DNA from: Luteimonas panaciterrae
GTDB lineage: Bacteria; Pseudomonadota; Gammaproteobacteria; Xanthomonadales; Xanthomonadaceae
DNA length: 64,000 bases
Assembly (NCBI RefSeq): GCF_020511115.1
Contig: NZ_JAJAVH010000001.1
Coordinates: forward strand, 248,001-312,000
Direction: 5' to 3'
How positions within the stretch are numbered: the first letter of the stretch is position 1; every line of letters starts with the position of its first letter. This document shows, piece by piece, positions 1 through 9,831 of the stretch. The translations under genes and the position numbers were made by a program. The notes under the pieces were generated by a model that was given only the letters and a program-made list of their open reading frames with translations, searched no databases and had not been told where the DNA came from.

Positions 1-921
1 ATGCCCGTTCGCGAATCCCTGCTCGCTGTCGCACTCGTGCTGAGCGCTACGGCCCATGCCGCTGATCCTCCCTCCGCGCCCAAGGCGGACAACGCCGCCG
101 CGGAAGCCGCGCAGGCAGCGACCAAGGCGGCGAAGGAAGCCATGGAAACCGCCGGGCAAATGGCGGCCGAGCAGGCCGCCGCCTCCGAGGCATTGAAGAC
201 CGCCATCGCCGGTTCGTGGCGCGATCCCAAGAACGTCGCCCGCGACAAGTATCGTCATCCGTTCGAGACCTTGCGCTTCTTCGATCTACGCCCCGGCGAC
301 ACCGTCATCGAGATCACGCCTGGCGGCGGCTGGTATTCGGAAATCCTCGCGCCCTATCTGCGCGAGCACGGGCAATACGTCGCCGCCGTGGTCGACCCGA
401 CCAGGATCGAGAAGGGCCGCGATTATCAGCAGAAGGCGAAAGCGAACCTGGAAGCGAAATTCAGCGCATCGCCCACGCAATACGATCGCGCCGGCGTTCT
501 CGCCTACGACCCGAACCATCCCGTGTTCGGCCCCGCCGGTTCCGCCGATCTCGTGCTGACGTTCCGCAACGTGCACAACTGGCGCAGCGCCGGACAGGCG
601 GAAGGCATGTTCAAGGGCTTCTTCGACGTCCTCAAGCCGGGCGGCGTGCTCGGCGTGGTGGAACATCGCGCCACGAAAGACGTGCCGGCGGACGACAACA
701 CCGGCTATGTCGGCCAGGCGCAGGTGATCGCCCTCGCCGAGGCAGCGGGTTTCCGTCTCGACGAGCAGAGCGAGATCAACGCCAATCCGAAGGACACCAA
801 GGATTATCCGAACGGTGTCTGGACGCTGCCGCCCAGCAACGACCACGACGCGAAGGACGATGCGAAATATCAGGCGATCGGCGAAAGCGATCGCATGACG
901 CTGCGATTCGTGAAGCCGTGA
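1..921 (+). CDS. Exported SAM-dependent methyltransferase-like protein
   Basis: The 306-residue protein starts with a Sec-type signal peptide (hydrophobic residues 6-18, AHA cleavage motif at 18-20), then an Ala/Lys-rich helical stretch to about residue 60. A Rossmann-type methyltransferase core follows: a glycine-rich SAM-binding motif around 101-111 (IEITPGGGW) and a later acidic strand ending in a FRNVHNW segment, typical of the exported 'predicted methyltransferase' group (COG4798-like). The substrate is unknown; the signal peptide implies the periplasm, where SAM supply is unclear, so enzymatic activity is uncertain. The ATG is the first base of the window, so upstream signals and any earlier start cannot be seen. 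Confidence 0.75.
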   Translation: MPVRESLLAVALVLSATAHAADPPSAPKADNAAAEAAQAATKAAKEAMETAGQMAAEQAAASEALKTAIAGSWRDPKNVARDKYRHPFETLRFFDLRPGDTVIEITPGGGWYSEILAPYLREHGQYVAAVVDPTRIEKGRDYQQKAKANLEAKFSASPTQYDRAGVLAYDPNHPVFGPAGSADLVLTFRNVHNWRSAGQAEGMFKGFFDVLKPGGVLGVVEHRATKDVPADDNTGYVGQAQVIALAEAAGFRLDEQSEINANPKDTKDYPNGVWTLPPSNDHDAKDDAKYQAIGESDRMTLRFVKP

Positions 922-1095
922 GACGGCACTCGGAAACGACCTAACCCGAGCACTGCTGCGCGCAGCACATTTGCGCAAATGCGAATCCAACACTCGCCTT
1001 GCTGGTGCTACAAAAGCAACAGCAAGGCCCCTGGATTGCCCGCGCGGAAATGACGGGCAAGCCATCGCATCTCCCGAACGCCACAATTCCGCTCC

Positions 1096-1647
1096 ATGCT
1101 CATCGCCTTCAACAAGCCCTACGGCGTGCTGTGCCAGTTCACCGACCGCAGCACGCCGCCGCGGCGCACGCTGGCCGAATTCGGATTGCCCGCCGGCGTC
1201 TATGCCGCCGGCCGTCTGGATTTCGACAGTGAAGGCCTGCTGCTGCTCACCGATGAAGGTCCGCTCGTGCACAGGATCGGCGATCCGCGCCACAAGCTCC
1301 GCAAGACCTACCTGGTGCAAGTGGAAGGCACGCCGCAGGCTTCGCAGCTGGAAGCCTTGCGCAACGGCGTCGCGCTCAACGACGGCCCGACCCGGCCGGC
1401 ACAGGTCCGCCTGCTGGACACCCCGCCCGCACTCTGGCCGCGCGACCCGCCGGTGCGCTTCCGCAAGACGGTGCCGGACGCCTGGCTCGAAGTCGGGATC
1501 ACCGAAGGCCGCAACCGGCAGGTCCGACGCATGACCGCCGCCGTCGGCCTGCCGACCCTGCGCCTGGTCCGCGCCGCGATCGGCCCCTGGAGCCTGGAAG
1601 GGCTGTCGCCCGGAGCGTGGTGTGAGACGGCCGCCCGCTTTTCCTGA
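1096..1647 (+). CDS. rluE: 23S rRNA pseudouridine synthase, RluE-like
   Basis: A 183-residue protein of the RsuA/RluB/E/F pseudouridine synthase family. The N-terminus ([14 protein letters not shown]) is the family's KPxG start of the catalytic domain and there is no S4 domain before it, as in RluE, which modifies U2457 of 23S rRNA. The catalytic aspartate is D42 in [14 protein letters not shown]. The late motif GRNRQVRRM near residues 136-144 is the conserved RNA-binding/core signature. It stands alone, with a gap of about 175 bp after the preceding gene. Family assignment is firm; the exact uridine target is inferred from the short length and lack of S4. Confidence 0.9.
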   Translation: MLIAFNKPYGVLCQFTDRSTPPRRTLAEFGLPAGVYAAGRLDFDSEGLLLLTDEGPLVHRIGDPRHKLRKTYLVQVEGTPQASQLEALRNGVALNDGPTRPAQVRLLDTPPALWPRDPPVRFRKTVPDAWLEVGITEGRNRQVRRMTAAVGLPTLRLVRAAIGPWSLEGLSPGAWCETAARFS

Positions 1648-1777
1648 TTCTGTCAGCGACACTCTCGGCCCCTATTGGCAGGCCATCAGGGGATTCTGCT
1701 AACGTGTGGAAATACCTGTTCAGGTCTGGGGCGTGCACGCGATATCCGCCAATCTCGGGACGGCGACCCCGGTGACG

Positions 1778-2854
1778 ATGCCGGGTCGGATTCTTGTCGT
1801 CGACGATCAGCCGGCGAACCTGCGCATCGTCAGCACGCTGCTGGCACGCCACGGCTACGAGGTCATCGTGGCCGACAGTGGCGGCGAAGCGCTCGCGATC
1901 GCCACGGCGCAAGCACCCGATCTGCTGCTGCTCGACATGATGATGCCGGGCATGGACGGATTCGCGCTGCTGATGGAAATCAAGCAGCGCGCGGAACTGC
2001 TGCGTCTGCCGGTGGTGTTCCTCACCGCCGCGCACGATCGCGATCTGCTGCTGCGCGCCTTCGATGCCGGCGCCGTCGATTACGTCACCAAACCTTTCAT
2101 GCCGGAAGAGCTGCTCGCGCGCGTGGATGCGCACGTCGGCCTGAAGCTGGCGCGCGACCGTCTCGAACGCGTCGCGCGCGAACGCCAGGAACTCGTCAAC
2201 CTGGTCGCGCACGATCTCAAGAACCCGCTCACCAGCGTGCTGTTCGCCAGCGACATCCTGCTCAGCGACGGCACGCGCCCAGAACGCATCCCGCGCTATC
2301 TGCAGATGATCCACGACAGCGCGATGGACGCGCTGGGCTACATCAAGCGCTATCTGGAAACGCAGGCCGACCACGCCGCGCGTGCGCGCGAAGCGAAGGT
2401 GAGCGCCGCGCTGCCGGAAATCCTGGCGTGGCTGCACGGCCGCTACGGATTGCAGCTGGAAAGCCGCGGCCTGCAGCTGCGCGTGAATCCCTTGCCCGAA
2501 CACTGCCAACCGGTGGCGATCGACGCGCTGGTGCTGCGGCAGGTCACGGAAAACCTGATCAGCAACGCGATGAAGTACGCGCCCGGCAGCGACATCGAGA
2601 TCGGCGTGCGCGCCTGTTCGCCGGGTTTCTGGCAGCTGGTGGTGGAGGATCGCGGTCCCGGCATCTCCTCGACCCGGCAGCGCGAGCTGTTCAAACCGTT
2701 CGTGCGGCTGACCGATCGCGATCCGGGTCTGTCGAGCGGACTGGGCCTGTCGTTGGCGAAACAGATCGTCGTCAATGCCGGCGGTCAACTCTGGTACGAG
2801 GATCGCGACGGCGGCGGCGCGCGGTTCGTGATCGAGCTGCCCGAAGCGCACTGA
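1778..2854 (+). CDS. Receiver-histidine kinase hybrid (two-component signalling)
   Basis: From the ATG at 1778 the protein has 358 residues. It opens with a receiver domain (acidic pair D9/D10, phospho-acceptor D53 in LLLLDMMMPGMDG, a YVTKPF lysine motif), followed by a short helical linker and a HisKA/HATPase_c kinase: H-box LVAHDLKNPL with the phospho-histidine at about 145, N-box ENLISNAMKYA, G-boxes VEDRGPGIS and GLGLSLAKQI. No membrane segment or extracellular sensor is present, so it is a cytosolic kinase whose input is probably phosphorylation of its own receiver. An in-frame ATG at 1706 would add 24 residues with no domain sense; 1778 places the first beta strand at the start. Confidence 0.85.
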   Translation: MPGRILVVDDQPANLRIVSTLLARHGYEVIVADSGGEALAIATAQAPDLLLLDMMMPGMDGFALLMEIKQRAELLRLPVVFLTAAHDRDLLLRAFDAGAVDYVTKPFMPEELLARVDAHVGLKLARDRLERVARERQELVNLVAHDLKNPLTSVLFASDILLSDGTRPERIPRYLQMIHDSAMDALGYIKRYLETQADHAARAREAKVSAALPEILAWLHGRYGLQLESRGLQLRVNPLPEHCQPVAIDALVLRQVTENLISNAMKYAPGSDIEIGVRACSPGFWQLVVEDRGPGISSTRQRELFKPFVRLTDRDPGLSSGLGLSLAKQIVVNAGGQLWYEDRDGGGARFVIELPEAH

Positions 2855-3030
2855 TCGAATCTACTGCCGCGGAAAATTCCGCGGGACCACCGCCCGTAGG
2901 GAAAACCCTACAAGCGCAACCGTCGATTCCCGATACCGCCGATCATGGCCGCAGCCGCAATCTAGCGTCGCCAGCAACGTACGTCCGCCCACTCATTTCT
3001 TGGTCAAGCGATGTCCGGCGATACGCGCGG

Positions 3031-3099
3031 GCCCCGCAAGGATTGCGGGGCTGCTGGCACAAAATCCTTGCAGAGTGCCGCCTTCGAAGGACGGCACTC
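3031..3099. terminator. Pair of hairpins between convergent genes
   Basis: Two perfect stems lie in the 250-base gap between the convergent kinase and small-protein genes. The first is a 9-bp stem with a GGA loop at 3031-3051 (GCCCCGCAA paired with TTGCGGGGC). The second is at 3073-3099 (GAGTGCCG paired with CGGCACTC), with the palindrome CCTTCGAAGG in its loop. Neither has a clear T-tract, so termination is plausible from position but not shown. Confidence 0.4.
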
Positions 3100-3104
3100 G
3101 CTGA

Positions 3105-3470
3105 TCACACGCCGCTTTGATCCGTTTCGTCACCGTGCGAACTCTTGCGCACGGTCCGCGCGCGTGCCGCCGCCTTCCTGGCCTCGATGCGCGTCGCCTT
3201 GCCTTCGATCGGCTGGCTCAACGCCTGCTTTTTCTGATGCCGGCGCACGAGGTAGTAGAGCAGGCCCGCTCCGGCGGCGGCGGCCACGAACACCGCGGGA
3301 TTGCGGCGCACGAAGGTACCGGCGACACGGCTGCCGGCCTTCACCGCGCCGAGCGCGGCGCCGGTCTCGACCCACTTCATGGCACGGTCTGGAACGCTCT
3401 TCTTGAGGCTGTCACCGACGTTGCCCGCGACTTCGAACACGCGGCCGGTCAGGGATTCGAACTTGCTCAT
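3105..3470 (-). CDS. Small DUF883/YqjD-like membrane-anchored protein
   Basis: A 121-residue basic protein. The N-terminal 50 residues are amphipathic helix. A single hydrophobic segment (about 57-73) in the context RNPAVFVAAAAGAGLLYYLVRR resembles the C-terminal anchor of the ElaB/YqjD (DUF883) family, small inner-membrane proteins reported to bind ribosomes in stationary phase. Here a long Lys/Arg/Ala-rich tail of about 45 residues follows the anchor, unlike classical YqjD, where the hydrophobic part is near the end. It is monocistronic and convergent with the kinase gene. The family link is by pattern only. Confidence 0.6.
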   Translation of the reverse strand: MSKFESLTGRVFEVAGNVGDSLKKSVPDRAMKWVETGAALGAVKAGSRVAGTFVRRNPAVFVAAAAGAGLLYYLVRRHQKKQALSQPIEGKATRIEARKAAARARTVRKSSHGDETDQSGV

Positions 3471-3636
3471 GGGCTCATCTCCGTTGCTCCAAGACGCCGG
3501 CAGTGTGGCAGGAAGTTCGTTGTATTGGCGTTAGAGCGCGGGCCGAAAATGAACGCCGGCCCCATTCGGGCCAGGGAAAGGCATGCAGCCGGCGCGACGG
3601 ATCGCATGCTGGTCGCGCGCGCCGGCATGCCCACGG

Positions 3637-4287
3637 TCAGGCCGTGGAATGCTCACGCCTGCGCAAGCCGATGCCGAGATGGTCGCGAATGTAGATTTCG
3701 ACATAGCCGGGCAGCCACGGCGCGGCCGCCATGCGTTCGAACGGGACGAGCCGGTGCGGCTCGGGTGACGGCGTTTCGAACACCACGAGCCAGCGGTTCA
3801 AGGGCTGGTGCTCGTCTCCACCGACCGCATGCACGACGTGGAAGATCGGTTGGCCAACGCCCGCGTGCAGGAGAGTGCCTTCGCGATCCGGGTAATCGGC
3901 GGCACCGATGAAGGTGACTCGCTGCGCGGCATGATCGACATGGGTCTGTTCGAGGATCAGTTCGTAAGTCTCCGGTTCGAGCCAGAGCCGTTGCTGCGAT
4001 TTGCGAACGTAGATGTCGGCGCCGTCGGGCGCTTGATCGTCCGCCCAGGCATCGGCGCTGCCCGCCTTGACCACATACGGAATGTACAGATCCGGCCGCC
4101 GCGCCTTGCGCACTTCCATGTCCCAGAGCATGGCGCGCGTGAATGCGAGCGGGCGATCGAGGTCGTAGTGCTCGGCGAGCACGCGATTGACGTCGATCGC
4201 GGGAATCTCGAAGCGGGTATAGCGCGGATCATTCCAGGCGCGCTCGAATGCATGCACGTGATCGATCTTGGGGTAGGCAATCTTCAT
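3637..4287 (-). CDS. Uncharacterised 216-residue protein
   Basis: I do not recognise this family. The reading frame stays open far upstream, but GGAG six bases before the ATG at 4287 (MKIAYPKIDHVHAFERAW) decides the start; an ATG two codons upstream abuts the same GGAG. There is no signal peptide and no membrane segment. The sequence is rich in aromatic, His and acidic residues (DHVHAFERAW, HVDHAAQRVTFIGAADYPD, GQPIFHVVHAVGGDEH) and ends with a mixed alpha/beta stretch; no known catalytic motif is evident. The spacing of His residues could suit metal binding, which is a guess. It is separated from hrpB by about 280 bases. Confidence 0.65.
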   Translation of the reverse strand: MKIAYPKIDHVHAFERAWNDPRYTRFEIPAIDVNRVLAEHYDLDRPLAFTRAMLWDMEVRKARRPDLYIPYVVKAGSADAWADDQAPDGADIYVRKSQQRLWLEPETYELILEQTHVDHAAQRVTFIGAADYPDREGTLLHAGVGQPIFHVVHAVGGDEHQPLNRWLVVFETPSPEPHRLVPFERMAAAPWLPGYVEIYIRDHLGIGLRRREHSTA

Positions 4288-4568
4288 CGTCATCTCCGTC
4301 GTGGGGGCGACGGCGCGACCATCGCGACCGTCACGCACACGAATTTGGAGCCCGCGACCACCGTCGCCAAGTGGTATCGGCCGCGCGGAACATTCCATTC
4401 CACGTTCCACTTTGGCTTTCAATCCTTTGAAGAACGCACTATTTCGGCTGATGTCATGGCTGCCTTCCATGGCGGGGCTGCGTCGCCCTGCGGATTGTCC
4501 GGCCCGGCCATCCATGGCCGGGCGTTCGGCGTCACGGTCGATGCCGATAGGGCATCGACCGTGACACC
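4288..4568. repeat. Gene-free stretch with two palindromes
   Basis: No gene is supported here. It holds a palindrome centred on CCATCCATGG at 4502-4523 (GCCCGGCCAT paired with its complement) and a perfect 15-bp stem with a 5-base loop at 4531-4565 (GTCACGGTCGATGCC and its complement), the latter a few bases past the hrpB stop codon. There is no T-tract. Part of it (CATCCATGGCCGGGCGTTC) recurs with one change in the 44.5 kb intergenic region, so it looks like a dispersed repeat that may also end hrpB transcription. Confidence 0.5.
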
Positions 4569-7103
4569 TCACCCCCTTGGCTTGGCGCGATGCGTCGCCA
4601 CCGCATTCCACGGATCATCGGGCCAGGGATGTTTCGGATAGCGCCCCTTCATCTCCTTGCGCACCTCGGGATAGGTGCGCTCCCAGAAGCTGCGCAGATC
4701 CTGCGTGACCTGCAGCGGCCGACCGGCCGGCGAGAGCAGGTGCAAGGTGAGCGGCACGCGGCCGTCGGCCACGCGCGGTGTGTCGGCGAGGCCGAACAGT
4801 TCCTGCAGTTTCACCGCCAGCACCGGCGAAGCCGGCGAGCCGTCGTCGGCGATCGCGTATTCGATGCGTCGCTCCATGCCCGACGGCACGACGATGCGCG
4901 TGGGTGCCAGCGCGTCGATGCGCTGTTGCGCGCTCCAACCAGGCATGTTCCAGTCGAGCTGCGATTTCAGCGCCTGCGCGAACGTCTCGGCATCCAGGGC
5001 GTCGAAACGCGTCTTGCCCGCGAACGCCGGGCGCAGCCAGTCCTCGCGCGTGGCGAGCAACGCTTCATCGGATAGATCGGGCAGCGCGAGTTCCGGCATC
5101 CACGCACGCAGGCTGCGCACGCGCGCACGCCACTGCGCGAGCGCCTCGCTCCAGGGCAGCGCATCGAGGCCGAGGGTTTCGACGGCGTCGGCGAGTGCCT
5201 GCGCCGCCGCGTCCGGATCGACACGACCGCCGGGGCGCGTTTCGAGCACGATACCGTCGAAGCGGCGCGCGCGTTCGCTGACCAGGGCGCGGCGTTCGGC
5301 ATCCCAGCGGGTTTCGTCGCGATCACTGAAATGTCGCGGGAACCGCGTGCGCAGCTCGGCCTCGTCCACCGGCGCACCGCGCAGCAGCAAGGCGTCCTTG
5401 GCTTCATAGCGGAGTTCGCTGGCGACCAGCCAAGGTTCGCCCAGCAAGGCGCTGTCGTCGAACAGGCGTGCCATGCGTCCGTTGGCGAGCTGATAACGGC
5501 GCAGGTCATCGGCATGCCGATAAGCGATGCGATCCGGAAACGCATGCGCGAGCAGATCGCCGAGTACGTGCGCCTCGACTTCGACCGGCGGTGCGCGATC
5601 GATGCGCAAACGGCGGCGCCACTGTTTCGACGCGGCGTCGATCGCGGCCAGCGCGCCACGACTGCCATCGGCCGGCGTGCGGCCGGAGCGGAACGCGGCC
5701 AGCGCGCGCCAGCGTTCGGCGATGGCGTCGCTGCGTGTGCGTAGCGGGTCGCGCGCTTCCAGCAAGGCGGCGAGATCGCAAGCCAGGGCGGTGTTCGTGT
5801 CGTCTTGCGCGGACAGCAGCATCGCGGCCAATCGCGGATGCGTGCCGAGCGCGAGCATGCGGCGGCCGCGCTCGGTGATCGCATTGCCGGCATCGAGCGC
5901 CTCGAGCCGGCGCAACAGATCCTGCGCGGCACCGAACGCACCGCGCGGCGGCGGATCGACGAAACGCAGCGCGGTGCTGCCCCAGGCGGCGAGTTCGAGC
6001 GCGAGGCCCGCCAGCTCGACCTGCGTGATTTCCGCGCGCCGCTGCGGCTCCAAACGTTGCGAGGCCGGCCACAGGCGATACGCCCAGCCTTCGGCCACGC
6101 GTCCGGCGCGTCCGGCGCGCTGATCCGCCGAGGCCTGCGAGATCGCCACCGTGTCCAATCGCGAGAAACCGCTGTTGGGATCGTAGCGAGGCTCGCGTGC
6201 GAGGCCGGCATCGATCACCACGCGCACGCCAGGCAGGGTGACGCTGGATTCGGCGACATTGGTGGCCAGGATCACGCGGCGACGGCCATGCGGATCGGGC
6301 TGCAAGGCTTCGGACTGGCGTTCGATCGGCAGTTCACCGTGCAGCGGAAGAACGGCAACGCTCTGCGTCGATGTGGATGCTGACAGCGAAGCCTCCACGC
6401 GCGCGATCTCGCGTTGCCCTGGCAGGAACACCAGCACGTCACCGGGATGTTCCACCAGCGCCTGCTCCACCGCACGTCGCGCCTGCGCTTCGAGCGCTTC
6501 CTCGCGCCGCGCCGGGAAATGCGCGATTTGCACCGGAAAGCTGCGCCCCGCGCTCGACAATCGCGGCGCATCCAGAAATGCCGCGAGCCGCTCGCCATCG
6601 AGCGTGGCCGACATCGCCACGATGCGCAGGTCCTCGCGCAATCCCGCCTGCACATCGAGCGCCAGCGCCAGACCGAGATCACCGGCGAGATGACGCTCGT
6701 GGAATTCGTCGAACAGCAACGCGCCGACGCCTTCCAGCCCGCTTCCACCAAGCTCGGGATCGTCCTGCAGCATGCGGGTGAGAATGCCCTCGGTGACCAC
6801 CTCGATGCGCGTGCGCTTCGAGACCTTGTTCTCGAAACGGATGCGATAACCGACGGTTTCGCCGACTGCCTCGCCGAGCTGGCGCGCCATGAAACCCGCC
6901 GCGGCGCGCGCGGCCACGCGGCGCGGTTCCAGCATCACGATCCTGCGTCCGCCCAGCCACGCCGCATCGAGCAGCGCCAGCGGCACCTGCGTGGTCTTGC
7001 CGGCGCCGGGCGGCGCTTCCAGCACCAGGCGCGGATGCGCGGCCAACGACTCGCGGATGCGCGGCAATAATTCGTTGATTGGGAAGAAAACGGTTTCGCT
7101 CAC
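4569..7103 (-). CDS. hrpB: ATP-dependent helicase HrpB
   Basis: This 844-residue DEAH-family helicase matches HrpB in full length and order. The N-terminus MSETVFFPINELLPRIRESL leads into Walker A APPGAGKTTQVPLALL at about 30-45. The DEFHERH box (a DEAH variant usual for HrpB) is near 130, then SATLDGERLAAFL (motif III), the C-terminal helicase domain with ATNVAESSVTLPGVRVVIDAGL and the QRAGRAGR motif VI. The helicase-associated domain and the HrpB-specific C-terminal domain ending in LRSFWERTYPEVRKEMKGRYPKHPWPDDP complete it. The role is RNA-dependent NTPase/helicase; the physiological substrate is poorly defined. Monocistronic, divergent from the nuclease gene with 85 bp between starts. Confidence 0.95.
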   Translation of the reverse strand: MSETVFFPINELLPRIRESLAAHPRLVLEAPPGAGKTTQVPLALLDAAWLGGRRIVMLEPRRVAARAAAGFMARQLGEAVGETVGYRIRFENKVSKRTRIEVVTEGILTRMLQDDPELGGSGLEGVGALLFDEFHERHLAGDLGLALALDVQAGLREDLRIVAMSATLDGERLAAFLDAPRLSSAGRSFPVQIAHFPARREEALEAQARRAVEQALVEHPGDVLVFLPGQREIARVEASLSASTSTQSVAVLPLHGELPIERQSEALQPDPHGRRRVILATNVAESSVTLPGVRVVIDAGLAREPRYDPNSGFSRLDTVAISQASADQRAGRAGRVAEGWAYRLWPASQRLEPQRRAEITQVELAGLALELAAWGSTALRFVDPPPRGAFGAAQDLLRRLEALDAGNAITERGRRMLALGTHPRLAAMLLSAQDDTNTALACDLAALLEARDPLRTRSDAIAERWRALAAFRSGRTPADGSRGALAAIDAASKQWRRRLRIDRAPPVEVEAHVLGDLLAHAFPDRIAYRHADDLRRYQLANGRMARLFDDSALLGEPWLVASELRYEAKDALLLRGAPVDEAELRTRFPRHFSDRDETRWDAERRALVSERARRFDGIVLETRPGGRVDPDAAAQALADAVETLGLDALPWSEALAQWRARVRSLRAWMPELALPDLSDEALLATREDWLRPAFAGKTRFDALDAETFAQALKSQLDWNMPGWSAQQRIDALAPTRIVVPSGMERRIEYAIADDGSPASPVLAVKLQELFGLADTPRVADGRVPLTLHLLSPAGRPLQVTQDLRSFWERTYPEVRKEMKGRYPKHPWPDDPWNAVATHRAKPRG

Positions 7104-7188
7104 TGCTTCGGGATTTGCTGCGGTCGCGGATGGCGAGTGTCACATAACTGGGCTAGATTGCCGGAGACATTCACTCGGGGATTCCTTC

Positions 7189-8940
<1,752 letters not shown>

Positions 8941-8968
8941 TCCGCTCCCTGCTCAGTTTCGAATATCA

Positions 8969-8992
8969 CCCTCTCCCGCCCGCGGGAGAGGG
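8969..8992. terminator. Hairpin after nuclease gene
   Basis: A perfect 10-bp stem (CCCTCTCCCG / CGGGAGAGGG) with a 4-base loop lies 28 bases past the nuclease stop. It closely resembles the terminator after the cytochrome gene at 35858 but lacks a T-run, so it may act as a repeat or weak terminator. Confidence 0.5.
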
Positions 8993-9033
8993 GATGGGGT
9001 GAGGGCAAGCGCCCGCCCAGTTAAAATCGCCGC

Positions 9034-9831
9034 ATGCAACTCATCGACATCGGCGCCAACCTCACCCACGACAGTTTCGATCACGACCGCGATGCCGTCC
9101 TCGCCCGCGCGCAGGCGGCGGGCGTGGCGCAGATGGTGGTCACCGGCGCCAGCCGCGAGCATTCGCCCAAGGCGCTCGCCCTGGCGCAGGCGCATCCGGG
9201 CGTGCTGTTCGCCACCGCCGGCGTGCATCCGCATCACGCCACCGAATACACCGACGAATGCGATGCCGAGATGCGCGCCTTGCAGGCGCATCCCGAAGTC
9301 GTCGCCGTCGGCGAATGCGGGCTCGACTACTTCCGCGACTTCTCCCCGCGCCCGTCGCAGCGCAAGGCCTTCGAGCGCCAGCTGCAGATCGCCACCGACA
9401 CCGGCAAACCGCTATTCCTGCACCAGCGCGACGCCCACGCCGACTTCATGGCGATGATGAAGAACTTCGACGGCAAGCTCGGCCCGGCGGTCGTGCATTG
9501 CTTCACCGGCACGCGCGAGGAACTGTTCGACTACCTCGACCAGGACTGGCACATCGGCATCACCGGCTGGCTCTGCGACGAGCGTCGCGGCCAGCATCTG
9601 CGCGAGCTGGTGAAGCACATCCCCGCCAACCGCCTGATGGTCGAGACCGACGCGCCGTATCTGTTGCCGCGCACGATCAAGCCGGCACCCTCGCATCGCC
9701 GCAACGAGCCGATGTTCCTGGCGCACATCGTCGAGGAGCTGGCGCGCGATCGTGGCGAGGATGTCGCCACGTCATCGGCTGCGACGACGGCGACGGCCAG
9801 TGCTTTCTTTGGTCTTCCCGGATTGCCGTAG
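9034..9831 (+). CDS. tatD: TatD-family metal-dependent deoxyribonuclease
   Basis: 265 residues, the normal length for TatD. The N-terminus IDIGANLTHDSFDHD carries the first metal-site segment. GVHPHHATEY, GECGLDYFRD, FLHQRDAH, VVHCFTG and VETDAPYLLPR follow in the family's order and supply the remaining metal ligands. Its likely role is 3'-5' exonuclease or DNA-repair nuclease activity in the cytosol. The last 60 bases overlap the 3' end of the convergent phosphatase gene; the final Ala/Thr-rich residues (SSAATTATASAFFGLPGLP) are therefore constrained by the opposite strand and align poorly with ordinary TatD ends. Confidence 0.9.
   Translation: MQLIDIGANLTHDSFDHDRDAVLARAQAAGVAQMVVTGASREHSPKALALAQAHPGVLFATAGVHPHHATEYTDECDAEMRALQAHPEVVAVGECGLDYFRDFSPRPSQRKAFERQLQIATDTGKPLFLHQRDAHADFMAMMKNFDGKLGPAVVHCFTGTREELFDYLDQDWHIGITGWLCDERRGQHLRELVKHIPANRLMVETDAPYLLPRTIKPAPSHRRNEPMFLAHIVEELARDRGEDVATSSAATTATASAFFGLPGLP

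Noticed and set aside
286-1662. 458-codon minus-strand open frame
   Set aside because: Shadow of the methyltransferase and rluE genes on the other strand; Arg/Ala/His-rich, no motif, no SD.
1499-2851. 450-codon minus-strand open frame
   Set aside because: Antisense of the receiver-kinase gene; the composition follows the GC-rich third positions of the real gene.
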